From Linnemannia schmuckeri (lineage: Eukaryota; Mortierellomycota; Mortierellomycetes; Mortierellales; Mortierellaceae): a DNA stretch of 64,000 bases. A program made the position numbers and the translations under genes. Shown here piece by piece: positions 33,294-45,462 of the stretch; the stretch's first letter is position 1, and each line of letters opens with the position of its first letter. The stretch spans positions 310,001 to 374,000 of the forward strand of contig JANATG010000018.1 in the NCBI GenBank assembly GCA_029449235.1, given 5' to 3'. The notes under the pieces are model-generated. The model was not told where the DNA came from, made no database searches, and saw nothing but the letters and a program-made list of their open reading frames with translations.

Positions 33294-34387
33294 CTACTCC
33301 TCCAGAGCAGCCTCCTCATCCAGATAATACCTTTCTCCCTTCTCCATCATCAAGTTCTCATCCTGCACAAACTTGCTATTATAAACGATCGGCAATAACT
33401 TCAACATCGACCCAATCCCAAAGAACTGCACACATCCACACCAAATGCCCATCTGCTTCCACGAAAATCTATAAGCGGACACGCTCCTCATCAGATAAAT
33501 CGCCGTCGCCGTCTGGAAAGCATGCAAGAAAACCGCGAAATGGACACACGACCGAACTGTGCCGTATCCTCCTACTTTCTCCATGGTCCACTGCAAGAGT
33601 GGGATCTTGGTGTCGGGGAAAAAATACATGTAGAAGAAGCTGGAGACACTTGCGGCAAGGGCGATGAGGAAGGGGCTCCATTTGGGCCAGTAGACGCCCA
33701 ATCCTGCGGGCTGGCCTGGGATCTAAAGATAGTTAATTTTGTTGTGGTGATAGTGCATGGGATGGATGCAATTAGGAAAAAAAAAAAAACAAGGGTTCAT
33801 TCAGTTTCTGGGCACAGTCTTTCAGGCAGATAAACATGAAAAATGCAAAAAAAATTGGCAGTGTTGCACAAAAGACAATCCATTTGTCATTTATCCTTCG
33901 TCGTTCATTGCATTACGAAAACCAATGAAAACAAAAGAGGGTCTGGACCTCTCCTTCCCCTTCCCGTCAACCATCCTCCCATTCCATCTATCTCTTTACA
34001 ATTGTTTTGTTTTGTTTTGACCCAAATGTGTATGTATGTGCTTTGACTTACGGGACGAAGGGTAGTTTGGTGAAGCAGGCCGCGATTGGCCCTCCTGCCT
34101 AACTCCAGAAAGGCCTCCCTGACCATGGCCAGGGACTGCACCGAGCCGCCCGAGAACGAGACCAAGAGCTTGAATCTCTCTCCCTTGAGGGTCTCGCCGT
34201 CAATCCAGAGACCGTCGTGACTAACCTGGGCCACATTGGCCGAGATGATGTGCTTGGACTGGTCCTTGGATCCGATAAAGAAGCGAGCCATATTGAGAAC
34301 GGTGGTCGGATGGTCCTGGTTGAACTGCCGGCAGAGACTGTCTGAGTGAGTAGCGATCACGTCGACGTCGGTTGGAGTTTGTGTCAT
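33294..34387 (-). CDS. DUF2470 domain integral membrane protein, two exons
   Basis: Exons on the minus strand are 34387-34052 and 33722-33294, in phase 0, giving 254 residues. The first exon encodes a DUF2470 domain (residues about 10-110): FNQDHPTTVLNMARFF, then ANVAQVSHDGLWIDG, a fold found at the end of haem-utilisation proteins. The second exon gives PAGLGVYWPKWSPF followed by four hydrophobic segments (ALAASVSSFFYMYFF, VHFAVFLHAFQTATAIYL, WCGCVQFFGIGSMLKLLP and a weaker one), resembling TMEM254-like small membrane proteins. DUF2470 plus a membrane tail is a known fungal arrangement. A role in haem or lipid handling is only a guess. It lies head to tail with the SR gene, 278 bases apart. 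Confidence 0.78.
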
Positions 34388-35321
34388 GATGGAAATGAAA
34401 AAAGGAAGAGGTGAGTGAGGGAGGAGTGAAGGTGAATGTGGAATGGGAATGAGGATGAAGGAAAAAAAAAAAAAAAAAAAAAAAAAAAGGTGAAAAGAGA
34501 GATGGCGGTATGGAAAAGTTTTTTTGAAATAAAAGAAAGACAGCGAGAAAGAGAGCTGGAAAAGAGGCGAGTCAAATTTGAGCAATTGAACAAAAAGGTA
34601 GCCGGCCCGATGTGAAGTTAACACATGGCTATGTGTGTATGTGTGTATGTATGTAAATAGCCTTGTTGTTGATTTTCATCGCATCACAAATGCACATGGT
34701 TAAAGAAGGAACGAAGGAAAAGAAGGTAAAAAATGCTCTCGATCTCATTCTCAATTGCCCCTGCTGAGTTTCGATGCTACATCCACTGTTAGACTACTCT
34801 ACCAACCAACTTGCTCTGCAAATATTTCGATGCTAATTGGGAGCCATCCATTCCTGTTTGTTTCCTTGTGACAGCAAGCCTGTTTAATAGTACTTAGTCG
34901 TGTGTGCCCTGTAATAGGTGTCACATATATCACTGACACCGTGTTCCTAATGCGAGTGTTATGTGCGGTCCCTCCCACGACCAAAAATACTCTCCGTGCC
35001 TCTGAGATCTCTGCACACGTCCCTGATACTCCTGCCCAATCCATTGTATTTCTGATCCTATTCCACATGATATATTATGCTACTGGTCGCAGTGATTGGT
35101 GTTTTTGATATCTTTAATCCAGCTGTTCTGTGGTTTGTATTTGCACCAAGAGTAAGAAAAAAAAAGGGTAGGATAAGAGAACAGCTCCAGAAGGTGTATC
35201 GCAATGGTTGGCAAAGAGAAAGTATTCTTATATGTCTTTTTTGGTGGCGCAGAATGGTCGTTGGTTCCTGATCCTGTGATCTCAACTCCTTTCTTTGCCG
35301 CAGTTATCTTTGGTTTTTTCC
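34388..35321. other. Intergenic, promoter of the DUF2470 gene
   Basis: Contains a run of 27 A at 34462-34488, which sits in the probable 5' leader of the DUF2470 gene, and a GTAT-type repeat near 34630-34655. No gene supported. Confidence 0.6.
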
Positions 35322-35837
35322 TCACAGGTCGTCGTCAAACAGGTCAGGGAAATCTATATAACAGTTGACGAGTTAAGCAGAAAAAGCATTAGTTATCACT
35401 TTGGCCAACAAAAGAGGACCGTTTCTGGTGCACGCGCCAAAAGGGGGTCGTGGCGTAATAAGAAAAAGGTTTACCGTTAAAGAAGTTCTTGTCGACCACC
35501 TTGACGTTGGGGACGCGTGGACCGGCAAAGCGACCATCCTCTTCAAAGATGTCCTCGGCTGTGGGGGAAGGAGCGATGAGCTCGTCCTCGTCCATCATCA
35601 TGTCGTCTTCGTAGTCATCGGCTATTGTTTTTGTGGAATCCAAACAAGACGCGTAGGTTGAATGGGTTGTTAGCTATGGAAGTCAGAGCTTTTGCGTAGA
35701 TTGCGTGCACTGTTGTTGTTCTTGTTCATGTCGCTGTTGTTTGTTTATTGTTTATTGTCCGTGAATTCCAGTTCTACGATTTAGCGAGCGTGCATGTGCG
35801 TGTACGGGCATGGTCTATTACCATCCATGTTGGACAT
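35322..35837 (-). CDS. COP9 signalosome subunit 9 (CSNAP), 64 residues, three exons
   Basis: Exons on the minus strand are 35837-35822 (16 bases), 35621-35475 and 35353-35322 (32 bases), giving 64 residues. The protein starts MSNMDADDYEDD, is very acidic, and ends VVDKNFFNDFPDLFDDDL. That end matches the C-terminal signature of COP9 signalosome subunit 9 (CSNAP/MYEOV2), FFNDFEDLFDDDD in animals, and the total length is close to the animal protein (57). In animals the acidic tail binds the CSN3-CSN5-CSN6 part of the complex and tunes cullin deneddylation. The signature is created only by joining the second and third exons, so the gene is invisible to simple frame scans. It is divergent from MetAP2, with 211 bases between start codons. 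Confidence 0.85.
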
Positions 35838-36048
35838 TGTTGTATGTGCGTGTTTTGGTGGTGGTGAAGTTGGGAGGAGAAGAACTAGAGTTGCGCCTTG
35901 ACGAAACGCCCCCGTCAGCCTTTTCGACATAGACGCCAATGGGACTGCTTTTTTCTACTGGTAGACACAAGCCAAAGGAAAGAGAAAAGACTGAATTCAA
36001 AAACGGACTGAATCTCTACTCCTCCACTTCTCTGCACACAACAGCGCA
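35838..36048. promoter_or_regulatory. Shared divergent promoter, COP9 subunit 9 / MetAP2
   Basis: Only 211 bases separate the two start codons, so the core promoters and both leaders must share this segment. No clear TATA box is seen. Confidence 0.55.
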
Positions 36049-38092
36049 ATGGATGCCTTAGCAGACGACTTCAAGAACAAGGCGGCCCTCAATAACGGTG
36101 CTCCAGAAGAGACCGCAAAGGAAGCTGGAACAAACGCCACCGACAAAAAGTCTAAAACGAAAGCGTCTGCGCAAGGTAGATGCAGGCTCCGTGAGAGACG
36201 TGGGAGATGTGAGGACCTTTTTTTTCCTGAAAGAACCAGGAAAGCATATACTCTCGTGTTGACGATGGCTTTCCCTTTTTTTTTAAAAAAAAAAAAAAAA
36301 TCAACCTTCTCATTTGATAGGCGGAGAGCAACAGGCTGACAAGAACGGAACTGCAGAGGCAGAAGGAGACGACGACGAGGAGGACGAGGAGGAAGATGCC
36401 AACGGTGCAGCAACAGCCAGTAAGCTTTCCTTTTTTTGGAATCCGGGAAGAAGACTATAGTTCCCAAACTATAAGCTAACTTCTTTCTTTTTGTATTTAC
36501 AATGAAAAACAAAATAGCTGCAAGCAAGAAGAAGAAGAAGAAAAAGAACAACAAGAAAAAGAAGAAGATTCAAACCGAACCCCCCACTATCCCCGTTTCT
36601 GTCCTCTTCCCCAGCAAGATCTATCCCGAAGGAGAAATCTGCGAGTACAAGGATGAGTAAGCTGACGCGTTTACGTCCGATAGTCATACCATCGTGCTGG
36701 AAATCACACAAAGGAGCAACTAACATAATGTCATATTTTCTTATTCAACCTCCAAAAAAATAGCAACCTGTGGAGGACAACAGACGAGGAGAAACGCGCA
36801 TTGGAGAAGAAGAACTTTGACGACTATAACGACGCCCGTCGTGCCTCAGAAGTCCACCGTCAAGTCCGTCAATATGCGCGCAAGAACATCAAGCCCGGGA
36901 TGACCATGACCGAGATCTGTGAGATGATCGAGAACGGGACCAGGACGCTTGTCGAGGCCAATGGATTTGATTCGGGGATTGCGTTCCCGACTGGATGTTC
37001 GTTGAATCATTGTGCAGCACATTATACACCCAATGCTGGGGATAAAGTTGTTCTGCAATATGGCGATGTCTGTAAGATTGACTTTGGCGTTCACGTCAAT
37101 GGTAAGTTTAGAGCATTAATGAGCCAAAAAAGGGAAGGAGGGAAGAAAGGAGGAAAGAGAGAAGAGAGAGAAGAGCAAAAGGATGGAATGAGAAAAGGAT
37201 GAAGCAAGGTGTGCGCGCTGAAAGCAGCTGCCAGGAACATGTGCCACTTTAACAATGAATATGTGTGTGGAAATGAGAAGCGTTGGACTACTAAAAATAT
37301 TGGCTTCCTTGTCACTCTGACGACGTCATAGGAAGGATTATTGACTCTGCATTCACGCTGACATTCGACCCTGTGTATGACAACCTACTGGCGGCCGTCA
37401 AGGATGCGACCAACACTGGAATCAAGGCCGCCGGTATCGACGTCCGTCTGGGTGATATTGGTGCCGAGATCCAGGAGGTCATGGAGTCCTATGAAGTCGA
37501 AATCGGTGGCAAGACTTATCAAGGTAACTTTCCATTTCATTGTTTTTTATGTTTTTATGGTCTCCTGGTGCCGTATGCATAGATGCTAAATATTTCCTAT
37601 TTCTCCGTTGTACAAATAGTCAAACCGATTCGCAATTTGACGGGACACTCAATTGAAAAGTACAAGATCCACGGGACAAAGGCCGTCCCAATCGTCAACA
37701 ACGGCGATCCAACAAAGATGGAAGAAGGCGACTACTTTGCGATCGAGACTTTTGGAAGCACGGGTCGTGGAGTGGTTCGGTACGATATGGAGACGAGCCA
37801 TTATGGACGTGCATTCGATATTCCCAAGATCCCTATCCGCCTCCCTCGTGCCAAGACACTCTTCGAGACCATCAACCGCGAGTTTGGAACATTGCCCTTC
37901 TGTAGGAGGTACCTAGACCGGTTGGGCGAGGATAAGTACCTTTTGGCGTTGAAGAGTTTGTGTGATTCTGGACATGTCGAAGGATACCCTCCGCTGGTGG
38001 ATGTTAAGGGATCTTATACTGCGCAGTATGAGCATACGCTAGTCTTGAGGCCTACACGCAAGGAGGTTCTCAGTCGTGGAGACGATTACTAG
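36049..38092 (+). CDS. Methionine aminopeptidase 2, six exons
   Basis: Removes the initiator Met from nascent cytosolic proteins. Exons are 36049-36175, 36321-36419, 36518-36656, 36764-37101, 37332-37523 and 37620-38092, giving 455 residues. The N-terminus has an acidic run (EDEEEDAN) and then a poly-Lys block (KKKKKKKNNKKKKK), the ribosome-associated charged region typical of type 2 enzymes. The catalytic core follows. It has NHCAAHYTPN with the active-site His, KIDFGVHVNG and IIDSAFT with the two metal-binding Asp, GHSIEKYKIHG with the metal His, IETFGSTG with a metal Glu, and QYEHTLVL with the last Glu. All five metal ligands are present, so the enzyme should be active and of the fumagillin-sensitive class. 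A polyadenylation-like AATAAA lies at about 38130. Confidence 0.96.
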
Positions 38093-38221
38093 AGATGTAC
38101 GCAGACTGCAGGCTCAAGGTTTTGAAGTAATAAATGTATGTTTTATTCTTGGCGATTATATTCGTCACTGAGTTATCGATGGATTAGGACTCGCTTGGAT
38201 ACGAGAGGGAGAAAGAGATGT

Positions 38222-38571
38222 TCAGAGGTAGAGGTGAGGCTTGTGGTGATGATGGTGATGGGTCTTGGTCTCGATGTACTCGTGGACTCGATCCTCGTAA
38301 GCAACATTCTTGGTTGTCTTCTGACAGGTATCGATGACACCCGACGGCGGCAAGGGTAAGGGCAAGGGCAGAATCAACGGGGCACAGGGCGCAGTAGCAG
38401 AGACGACTGTGGGCTGCAGACGGGCAGAGTTCGAGGTCAACTTTGTAGTCGAACAGCTCGTTGTTCGTGTGGTTGTTGTTGTGGTAGATGTTGTAGTGAT
38501 ACTGGTTGTGCAGCAGTCAGAGTGGCGACGGTGGTGACGATTGCAACGATGACAAAGGTGTTCGTGGCCAT
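38222..38571 (-). CDS. Candidate small secreted protein, two exons, 95 residues
   Basis: Exon 38571-38503 encodes a clean signal peptide (MATNTFVIVAIVTTVATLTA, then AQP). It can be joined through a GT-AG intron to 38440-38222, which gives a Pro/Leu-rich stretch, SGVIDTCQKTTKNVAYED and a His-rich end (six His in a row, then KPHLYL). The exons are in phase 0 and the stop is TGA. The two Cys could pair. The gene is convergent with MetAP2, stop to stop 129 bases apart. An alternative reading without the intron gives a longer Ser/Thr/His-rich frame of poor quality. Function unknown. Confidence 0.42.
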
Positions 38572-40414
38572 GACCGCGGCAGCCTCTTGTGGAGGAGAGG
38601 TGGCGAGGCAGGGTGGTTGCGACGGAAGTCGAACTCACTGTTGACTCAGATCGACTGCTTCTGCTGCTGGAGGAAGAGGAGGAGGTGGAGGATAAGCCGT
38701 AGCCACCTGCAATGAGGTGTGCTGTACTATGTATCATAGTTTTCCTTACTCCTGCTAGAGAATAAAAGGGGGTAGTGGGCTGAGAAAAAAAATATCCACG
38801 TGTAACCAGTGTAATGCGTGTGTATAACTTCGACTTTTGAGTAGAAGTACGTGGAGCCGAATGTGTTTTTGTGTGTTGTTTTACTTGCTGTTTCTTTTTT
38901 TTTATTGTATGACAAAGAAAAATGAGAGAATGTTGCGCAGAGAAAGAAGAAAAGTCGACGTGACCATAGAGACCCTTTTTATTCTGCCAGTTTGCCACTA
39001 ATTCACTAAGCTTCCATTCATTGCCTATCTGTGCTTCCATCTCTACTTTTGTTTTTGTTGGGATCATGAACTTGTATCGAAGTCAAGTGGTTCCATGGGA
39101 CATAAGGGGAGTGATGCATGAATGCCATATCGAGAATCATTCATCACTGCCAACCACCACATTACCACATATCAACAACTGCGGATGGGCCTTGTCAAGA
39201 CCACCAAGGAGGACACATGCTCTCCACTTGGTATCCGAGAAAAAGAGGACTTAATCAATGATAGAGGCATTTGTAAGAGTGAATTGTCATCAAATGAATA
39301 GAGCGATAGACTGCGGACATGCATTTTTGTTGTGGTTGTGAAAAAGGTGGTATTCCGTATGAGTTATTAATATTTCGGGCGAAGCTGATGGAGGGATTGA
39401 AGGCGGGTTAAGACAGGTCGTGTGATACGAATTATCGAATGTCCTTTTGGAGCGAGACAACAAAAATCACCTTCCACTCATCCTCATCTACATGACAGGT
39501 GCATGTCATCTTGAAAGGACGTTCTCAAAGTAATTAAGAATGTTTGTTTGATACACAAAGAACATCAAAAAATGATGCACAGTGGACAACCTGAATCGAT
39601 CGGACATACCGATATAAACAAAAAAAGAGGAGGGGGCAAGTCTTTAGTGTAAGTTATGTCATGATCGGAAGGGGATGTGTTTATTTGTGTGCGCTATGTG
39701 TAATGATATGTGAGGCGGTGCCAGACCTGGTAAGTAAGGGAGAAAAAGAAAAAAAAAAAAAAACTAGGAATATTCTATTTTTGTGCGTTTGTTGCGTATG
39801 TCGTATGTGTCGTAAGAGGGCGGGAAGCGCGGGAAGATGCGCTGGGAAGAAAAAAAAATTGAATCGAGGAACTGGGAGGGAATGGCTGAGCAAATGTGAG
39901 GCTGAGGTGATGCCCGAACTCCAAAAGCGCCAAAATAACTCAGCCATTGTGGCACGAGGAGTGTGACCAAAGGAAGGAGAAAAGGGAGGGAAGAAGAGAA
40001 AAAATAAAAATATAGCTTTTTTTTTGTTGATATTGGAATGTACAAGAGAGGAAGGAAAGTAAGGAGAGAAATGAAAAGAAAAAGGGTAGGCTAAGCAAAG
40101 GAGTGATACTAATAATAATAAATAAAATGAAAAAAGAGGTATATGACGGGAGAAGAGAAAAGGAGGGTGATCGACTGGAGTCAATTAGGATTGTTGTGGA
40201 CCTGTAGGTTTGAGTTGTTGTTGGTACTGCTGTGGTTGTTGTGCATTGTTCGTTGCAGATGTGCCTGTTGTTTGTGTTTCTCTTCTCCACGTTTTTGTTG
40301 ATACTGCTGCGTGTATGTATGTAGTGTACTGATTTGTGGCTGTTTTGTCGATTGTGTCACGGTCGTCAGTTGCAGCCTTGCAGATAACCCAATTGTCGAC
40401 ATTCGACTCTTGGT
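38572..40414. other. Intergenic
   Basis: About 1.8 kb with G/A-rich patches (39740-40160) and no supportable gene. Frames on the minus strand near 39.7-40.2 kb are Phe/Ser/Leu low-complexity translations. Confidence 0.6.
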
Positions 40415-40777
40415 TTATGGCCGTGATCCGGAAAGCAACAGAGTCTGGTTGATAGCCGCAGTAGTAGCTCCTGTCACCGTCGATGTTGCCGTTGCAGGAA
40501 CATTGCAGTTGGATCCGTTGTTGCCATGAGTTGCCCCGCTGAAGGCATCGAGGCCGCCGATGGGCTGTTCCAGGGCAATGCCCATCATAAAGTTCTCAAA
40601 GTTGGCTTGTGCGGAGCCGTCCTCGGCAAAGAAGGTTCCACTGGTGGTGACATGTGGTGCTACTTGGCGGGGGTCTTGGGATTCTTCGACGATAGCATCT
40701 TGGAAACCTTGGCTGGCACGACTTGCTGGGAGCTGAGATCCGACGGTGCGCTCTCGGTTGAATGTGGCGGTGGGCAT
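40415..40777 (-). CDS. Hypothetical protein, 120 residues
   Basis: A single open frame from the ATG at 40777, MPTATFNRERTVGSQLPAS onward, with mixed composition (ASQGFQDAIVEESQDPRQ, FENFMMGIALEQPIGGL) and a Thr/Ala/Asn-rich tail. There is no signal peptide or membrane segment. No family recognised. Codon use looks more gene-like than the flanking A/G-rich DNA. It stands alone, with more than 1.8 kb on one side and 3.5 kb on the other. Confidence 0.45.
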   Translation of the reverse strand: MPTATFNRERTVGSQLPASRASQGFQDAIVEESQDPRQVAPHVTTSGTFFAEDGSAQANFENFMMGIALEQPIGGLDAFSGATHGNNGSNCNVPATATSTVTGATTAAINQTLLLSGSRP

Positions 40778-41818
40778 GATATTGATGTGTGTGCTGGGGA
40801 GGAGGGGAAGGGAAAGAGGTATAGGTATGTGTGTGTGTTTATGATGGGTGGATGAAGGTATAAGAGGAGTGAAGGTTGAATGCAATTGGGTTTATACAAG
40901 TGCAATTTGGGTATGAATTGAGTGTTTGTGTATGTGTATGAATTGGGTATAGGAATGGTTGAAAGTGAGGATGGAGGAAGGGAAAGAGAAGAGAGAGAGA
41001 TGGTTGGGGGATGAAGCGAAGGGTCGATGGTTTTATAGAAGAAGGGGAATGGAAGGTTGGTAGTTGATGATTGTTATAATGCTGTACCGTAGAGCTGAGT
41101 TAAATGAAGAGCGAGTGATGATAATGAAAAAAGAGAGTGGGGAAGTGAGGAATGCGTCTCTCCTTTTATTGTTTTTTAGGTAACGCAGCATAGAAGGTAA
41201 TTGATAATTGGCCGTTTGCTTTTTAAACCCCCTGGCTGAGCAATGAGGAGCAGCAAGCAGCAGCAGCAGCAGCACCGCCTCCGTTTCATGGTCAGTTTAC
41301 TCTGGCAATTATAGATACATGTAAAGAGTATGCATTCAGGAATGAACACGAATTTGTTTGTATGTGTGATTATTTCTTTATTCGGATGAACCCTCTCTTC
41401 TTTTCTAAAATTGTTTTTCTTTTCCCATTCCCCATCGCCTATCGTCCCACTTGTGCAAAAAAAAATTATTTTACGTTGCTTAATTCAATCGCAACCCCTT
41501 CGCCCGCTTTGTTACTTTGCACCACCCTCATCCTCACCCGTCCTTTCTCGCCCCTTGCCCTCCCTTCCTTTGTACTTCTGTCACAACGGACAGAACACAC
41601 AACGACTCTTTATTTTTCACTCCCACAACGATATATCCGTATTCGGCAGAAAAACAAAAGGCGTCGCAGCAAAGCATTCCCATAATAGCCAGAACTCTCT
41701 CTCTTCTCTCCCTCTTTCTTTCCCTCTCTTATCCCTTACCCCATTTTTGTATTGAAAAAATGACAATTGTTATTGTTGTAACCGATCTTGGCCCTATAGT
41801 GGGCTGGTTATGTAGCCC

Positions 41819-41852
<34 letters not shown>

Positions 41853-44310
41853 GCAAACTCATTGCACAAATCACACAAACAACTGACAGAAGCAACAAAC
41901 ACACAAATCAAACAAGAAAAAAAAACAATCGTTACACGGAAGACATGAAGGGGGGACAGAAAAAATAACACAAACAATGGATATTGCTCTACCCTCTTCC
42001 TCCTCCTCTCACCCCCGTGTGTCCTCAATCCTCCTGCGGAATTTTTTTGAGCATTGACAGAAAAAAAAACGACGAGGAGAGAGTAACGCTGGATGATGAT
42101 TCGTCCGTTCACTCTTTTTTTGACAGCTTTTTTGACAATGGATGAACGTCCGCGGTGCTTCTGCCCTTACGGTGCGAAGGTCCCTTTACCCACCGAGTAG
42201 CGGCCATGGGCAATGGTTAATGATCGACGGCGTCGAGAATGCTCTCTTTCTCTCTTGCAATTGCACAGTTTTTTTCTTTTGTTAGAGACTTGTTATGCCA
42301 TTCTCGCCCTCGCCTCTTCCTCCTCTCTTCTTTCGTCCATCTGGGGCTCACCTATTCGCCTTCTCCCTCCTCCTCCCCTGCAGGCTGAATGCCTTTTTTT
42401 TACACGCATGCACTGTAGGCTATTTTCTTTCTCTCCCTCTCCCACTGTCCCAATTGCACTAAGAAATCATCGGTATGATGCAAAGGAAGTTCTCAAGTCA
42501 TCTGACATGACTACGGCTATGGCTGACTGACTGACTTTATTCACTCCTCGGACGCAGCAAAAAAAAAGGGTCTCCCCTCCCTCCCCCTCTACCTCATCGA
42601 CTCCGCCATCCGCATCATAATTATTTTTTATTATTACCGTTCTTCCACTCTATCGTTGTCAATGGTAAATGTTTTTATGCCCATCTTCTTAATATGTCGT
42701 TATGTTTTTATCTCGTTTCATTCATTCTTACATACCTCTCCCAGGAGCATGCTGTGCCACACGGACATAAAGAGAGGAACCAATTGGATCCTTCAACGAC
42801 TTCTTTTTGTTCGTTCGTCTATTCATGATATTTCCATCTTCCATATCGCTCTCTTTGCTCTCACTCACTCACAGCCTCTTTTGTTAAGAGCTCTTTTTCT
42901 TCTTGCTCAAAAAGAAGATCGACAATGTGGCTGGACTGACCGAAGGAATGGAGGATTGGAGTTGCACAAATTAGAAAAGATGTAACGGACGAACATGAAA
43001 ACACCAACCAGTTTAAGACGGACCGGCCATCAACTGGTTTAATAATGAACAATTGCTGTTGCTTACATGATTTTTCAAAGTCGAGCAAGGGGTTCCAAGG
43101 GCTCATCCACTATCTGTTCATTAGCCTGTTCATCCACTCGCCATTGATAAAGGCCACCTACACACTAGCCTGACCTGTTAATTTAGCCCCGTTGATACAA
43201 TGGTTCATTTTCTTGTCGTGGCATCATCGAGTTGTGCCACCAAGGTCAATGGTTGCACGAAAAAGTAGAAAAGTCGACACATCCGTTCCCACTTAACTGC
43301 CTCTTTGTGTCACATCACATAGTCGCATTACTTCCTTCGCACAACTTCGTGTCTACTTTTTATGGTTCCTAGGGTATCGATTCTACTGTCGATCCATCAC
43401 ATGCCTATACTATGAGTGAAGGCGTCTGTCTACTCCATTGAACCATTGAGATTCGTCGGATGGCGGGTATTGAGTCAGACAATGGTCACGATGATTGAGA
43501 AGGGCGCCATCTCACACAACTATTGTCGACTACAGAGGCAGAACTCAATCATTTGAGTGAAATAAAAAATATGGACTCAATCCCTGTTACAAACTCAATG
43601 CTACATGTACCTCTCTCTCCTCTCCCTTTCTCCAGGCTTTGTCATCCCTATTGAAATAGCTCTCAACCTGCTCTCTCCTGTCCTTGTCATGTTCTTTGCT
43701 CTTTTCTGCTCATTTTTTGTCGTGAGAGCATTCGATGTGCACACAACATCGCCCGATGATCCTTTTGTCTCTCTTTTCCATCTAATCCTTTCCCCTCCAA
43801 CTTGCAGTCATCTACATACATGTCGATACAATCTTTGCCAGGAATTCCATGGTCCCATTATGCCTCTCCAACTATCTGACTATCGCCTTCCTTTTTTATT
43901 CTTTCCAAGACACATACCCTTTTTCACATCCTCCCTCGGTCAATACCTCCTTTCTCACTTTTGTCAGTCAGATATACCCTATGTATGCTAAGTTCTTCTT
44001 TCACTGCAAGTTCGCGCTTTGTTCTCTATTCCCGATTTCATTCTAGACTGATACCCCCAGCCCATTGTGTCGTTAAGAGAGGTAGTATTGCAATAGAAAC
44101 ATATGCGGGGTAGGCATAAAGCGACTATGGCGATAACTACGAGCCATAGCAGGCAAGGAGTGAATGTTATCAAAATGGAGAGGGCTTCTTGTGAGTGAAA
44201 ATCTCCCCTTCTCTTCCCTCCTTTTCTTTTTCTTTGTCTAGCTACTTTATCTCATCACCAGTTTCCCTTCTTCTGAAGACCTGTAATAACAACCAGCCAA
44301 CAGATATAAC
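40778..44310. other. 3.5 kb with no supported gene
   Basis: A/T- and C/T-rich sequence with a run of 28 T at 41822-41849 and a CAG repeat near 41256-41275. The frames are low complexity on both strands. The last few hundred bases should hold the promoter of the locus at 44.3 kb. Confidence 0.6.
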
Positions 44311-45199
44311 ATGAAGATCACAGCTGTCTCCGCCGTACTGTGCCTGGCTGTCTCTGCCATGGCCGCCAACATCCCCCAACCCACCGACGCCTCCACAGAA
44401 GCGTCCACCGATATCACCTCTAACAATAACATGGACAAACGTGCGACTCCAATCGAAAACAAAGCAGCTTCCATCGACAAGAAGGCACATTCCGAACATA
44501 ACGTCGGAGCCCACAAAGACACATCCAAGAAGAACGAGAAGAACGCAGCCGAGGCAAAGGACGAGAAGGACAAGAACGCTGAGCCCCCAGCCCAGAAGGA
44601 GCAGTCGCACTAAACCCTCACGTCCTTGCTCCTCAACAATACGAGTCCTCCCTCTGGCTCGTCCAACCTTACGCAGAATCCGTCTGGTCCCAGGGCACCG
44701 CCTACATCATCTCCTGGGCCTCAACCCAGACTCGGGCTACGCCAAGAACATTGCCTCCAAAAGCCCCGCCGGCATCCGATTGATGCAAGGACCTCCCGAC
44801 AAACTCAAGTAGATCAAGGCACTTGCCAAGGGCGCCGACTCTTCCACAAACTCGCTCCAGTGGCTAGTTCCAGCCGCCTTGGTACCGGGCAAGGATTATA
44901 CCATTCGTATTACACAGCCTGGGAAGTTAGATACGTATTCACATTACTTTGAGGTGGTTCCTGTGGGGGATAAGAGGGCGGCCAAGAGTAATGTCGGGGT
45001 GCCATTGGAGATTCCCAAGAAGGGTGATGTTCCTCAGCCGTTGAACAAGGGGCCTATCTATCAGCCTGCTGCTCCACCAAACCTGTTCCCTGCCGCGAAG
45101 CTTGCTGCTACTCCTGTTGGCAACAACCCTGCGAGTCCACCTAGGCCTACCGCTGCCAAGCCAGTGGTCAACGGCGTTGCTACGACGAGTCATCAGTAG
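44311..45199 (+). pseudogene. Broken Kre9/Knh1-type secreted cell-surface protein gene
   Basis: The locus reads as one protein spread over three frames. Segment 1 (44311-44613) gives a signal peptide (MKITAVSAVLCLAVSAMAA) and a Lys/Glu-rich linker, then TAA. Segment 2, shifted, gives SSLWLVQPYAESVWSQGTAY and IISW up to about 44705. Segment 3, shifted again, gives LNPDSGYAKNIAS, an in-frame TAG at 44810-44812, then SLQWLVPAALVPGKDYTIRI, a beta-rich end and a Pro/Ala tail to 45199. The assembled order matches the Kre9_KNH domain (Ser-Thr-rich, GPI-anchored wall protein family). The lesions are two frameshifts and one stop in 890 bases. No GT-AG introns repair them. The reading otherwise is well preserved, so inactivation looks recent. 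Confidence 0.72.
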
Positions 45200-45462
45200 A
45201 ATGCTAATATCTTGGCTATGACATTATTTGGTGCCGTCTACTTCCTTTAAAGCTCTTCTTTTTCACTTTTTGTTCTTGTTCTTGTTCAACACTCTTTTCT
45301 TTGATTTTTCTAAAAGTAAGCAAATAAATACGTAAAAAACAACCACCCATGCCTCCCAAGACATGGATGTTGTAAAGCTGGCTTGCTCTTTTATCGATCT
45401 CTTTTATTACATTCTCAATCGATGATACAGAAGGGAGGGGAAAAAGGGTATCATCATCAAGA

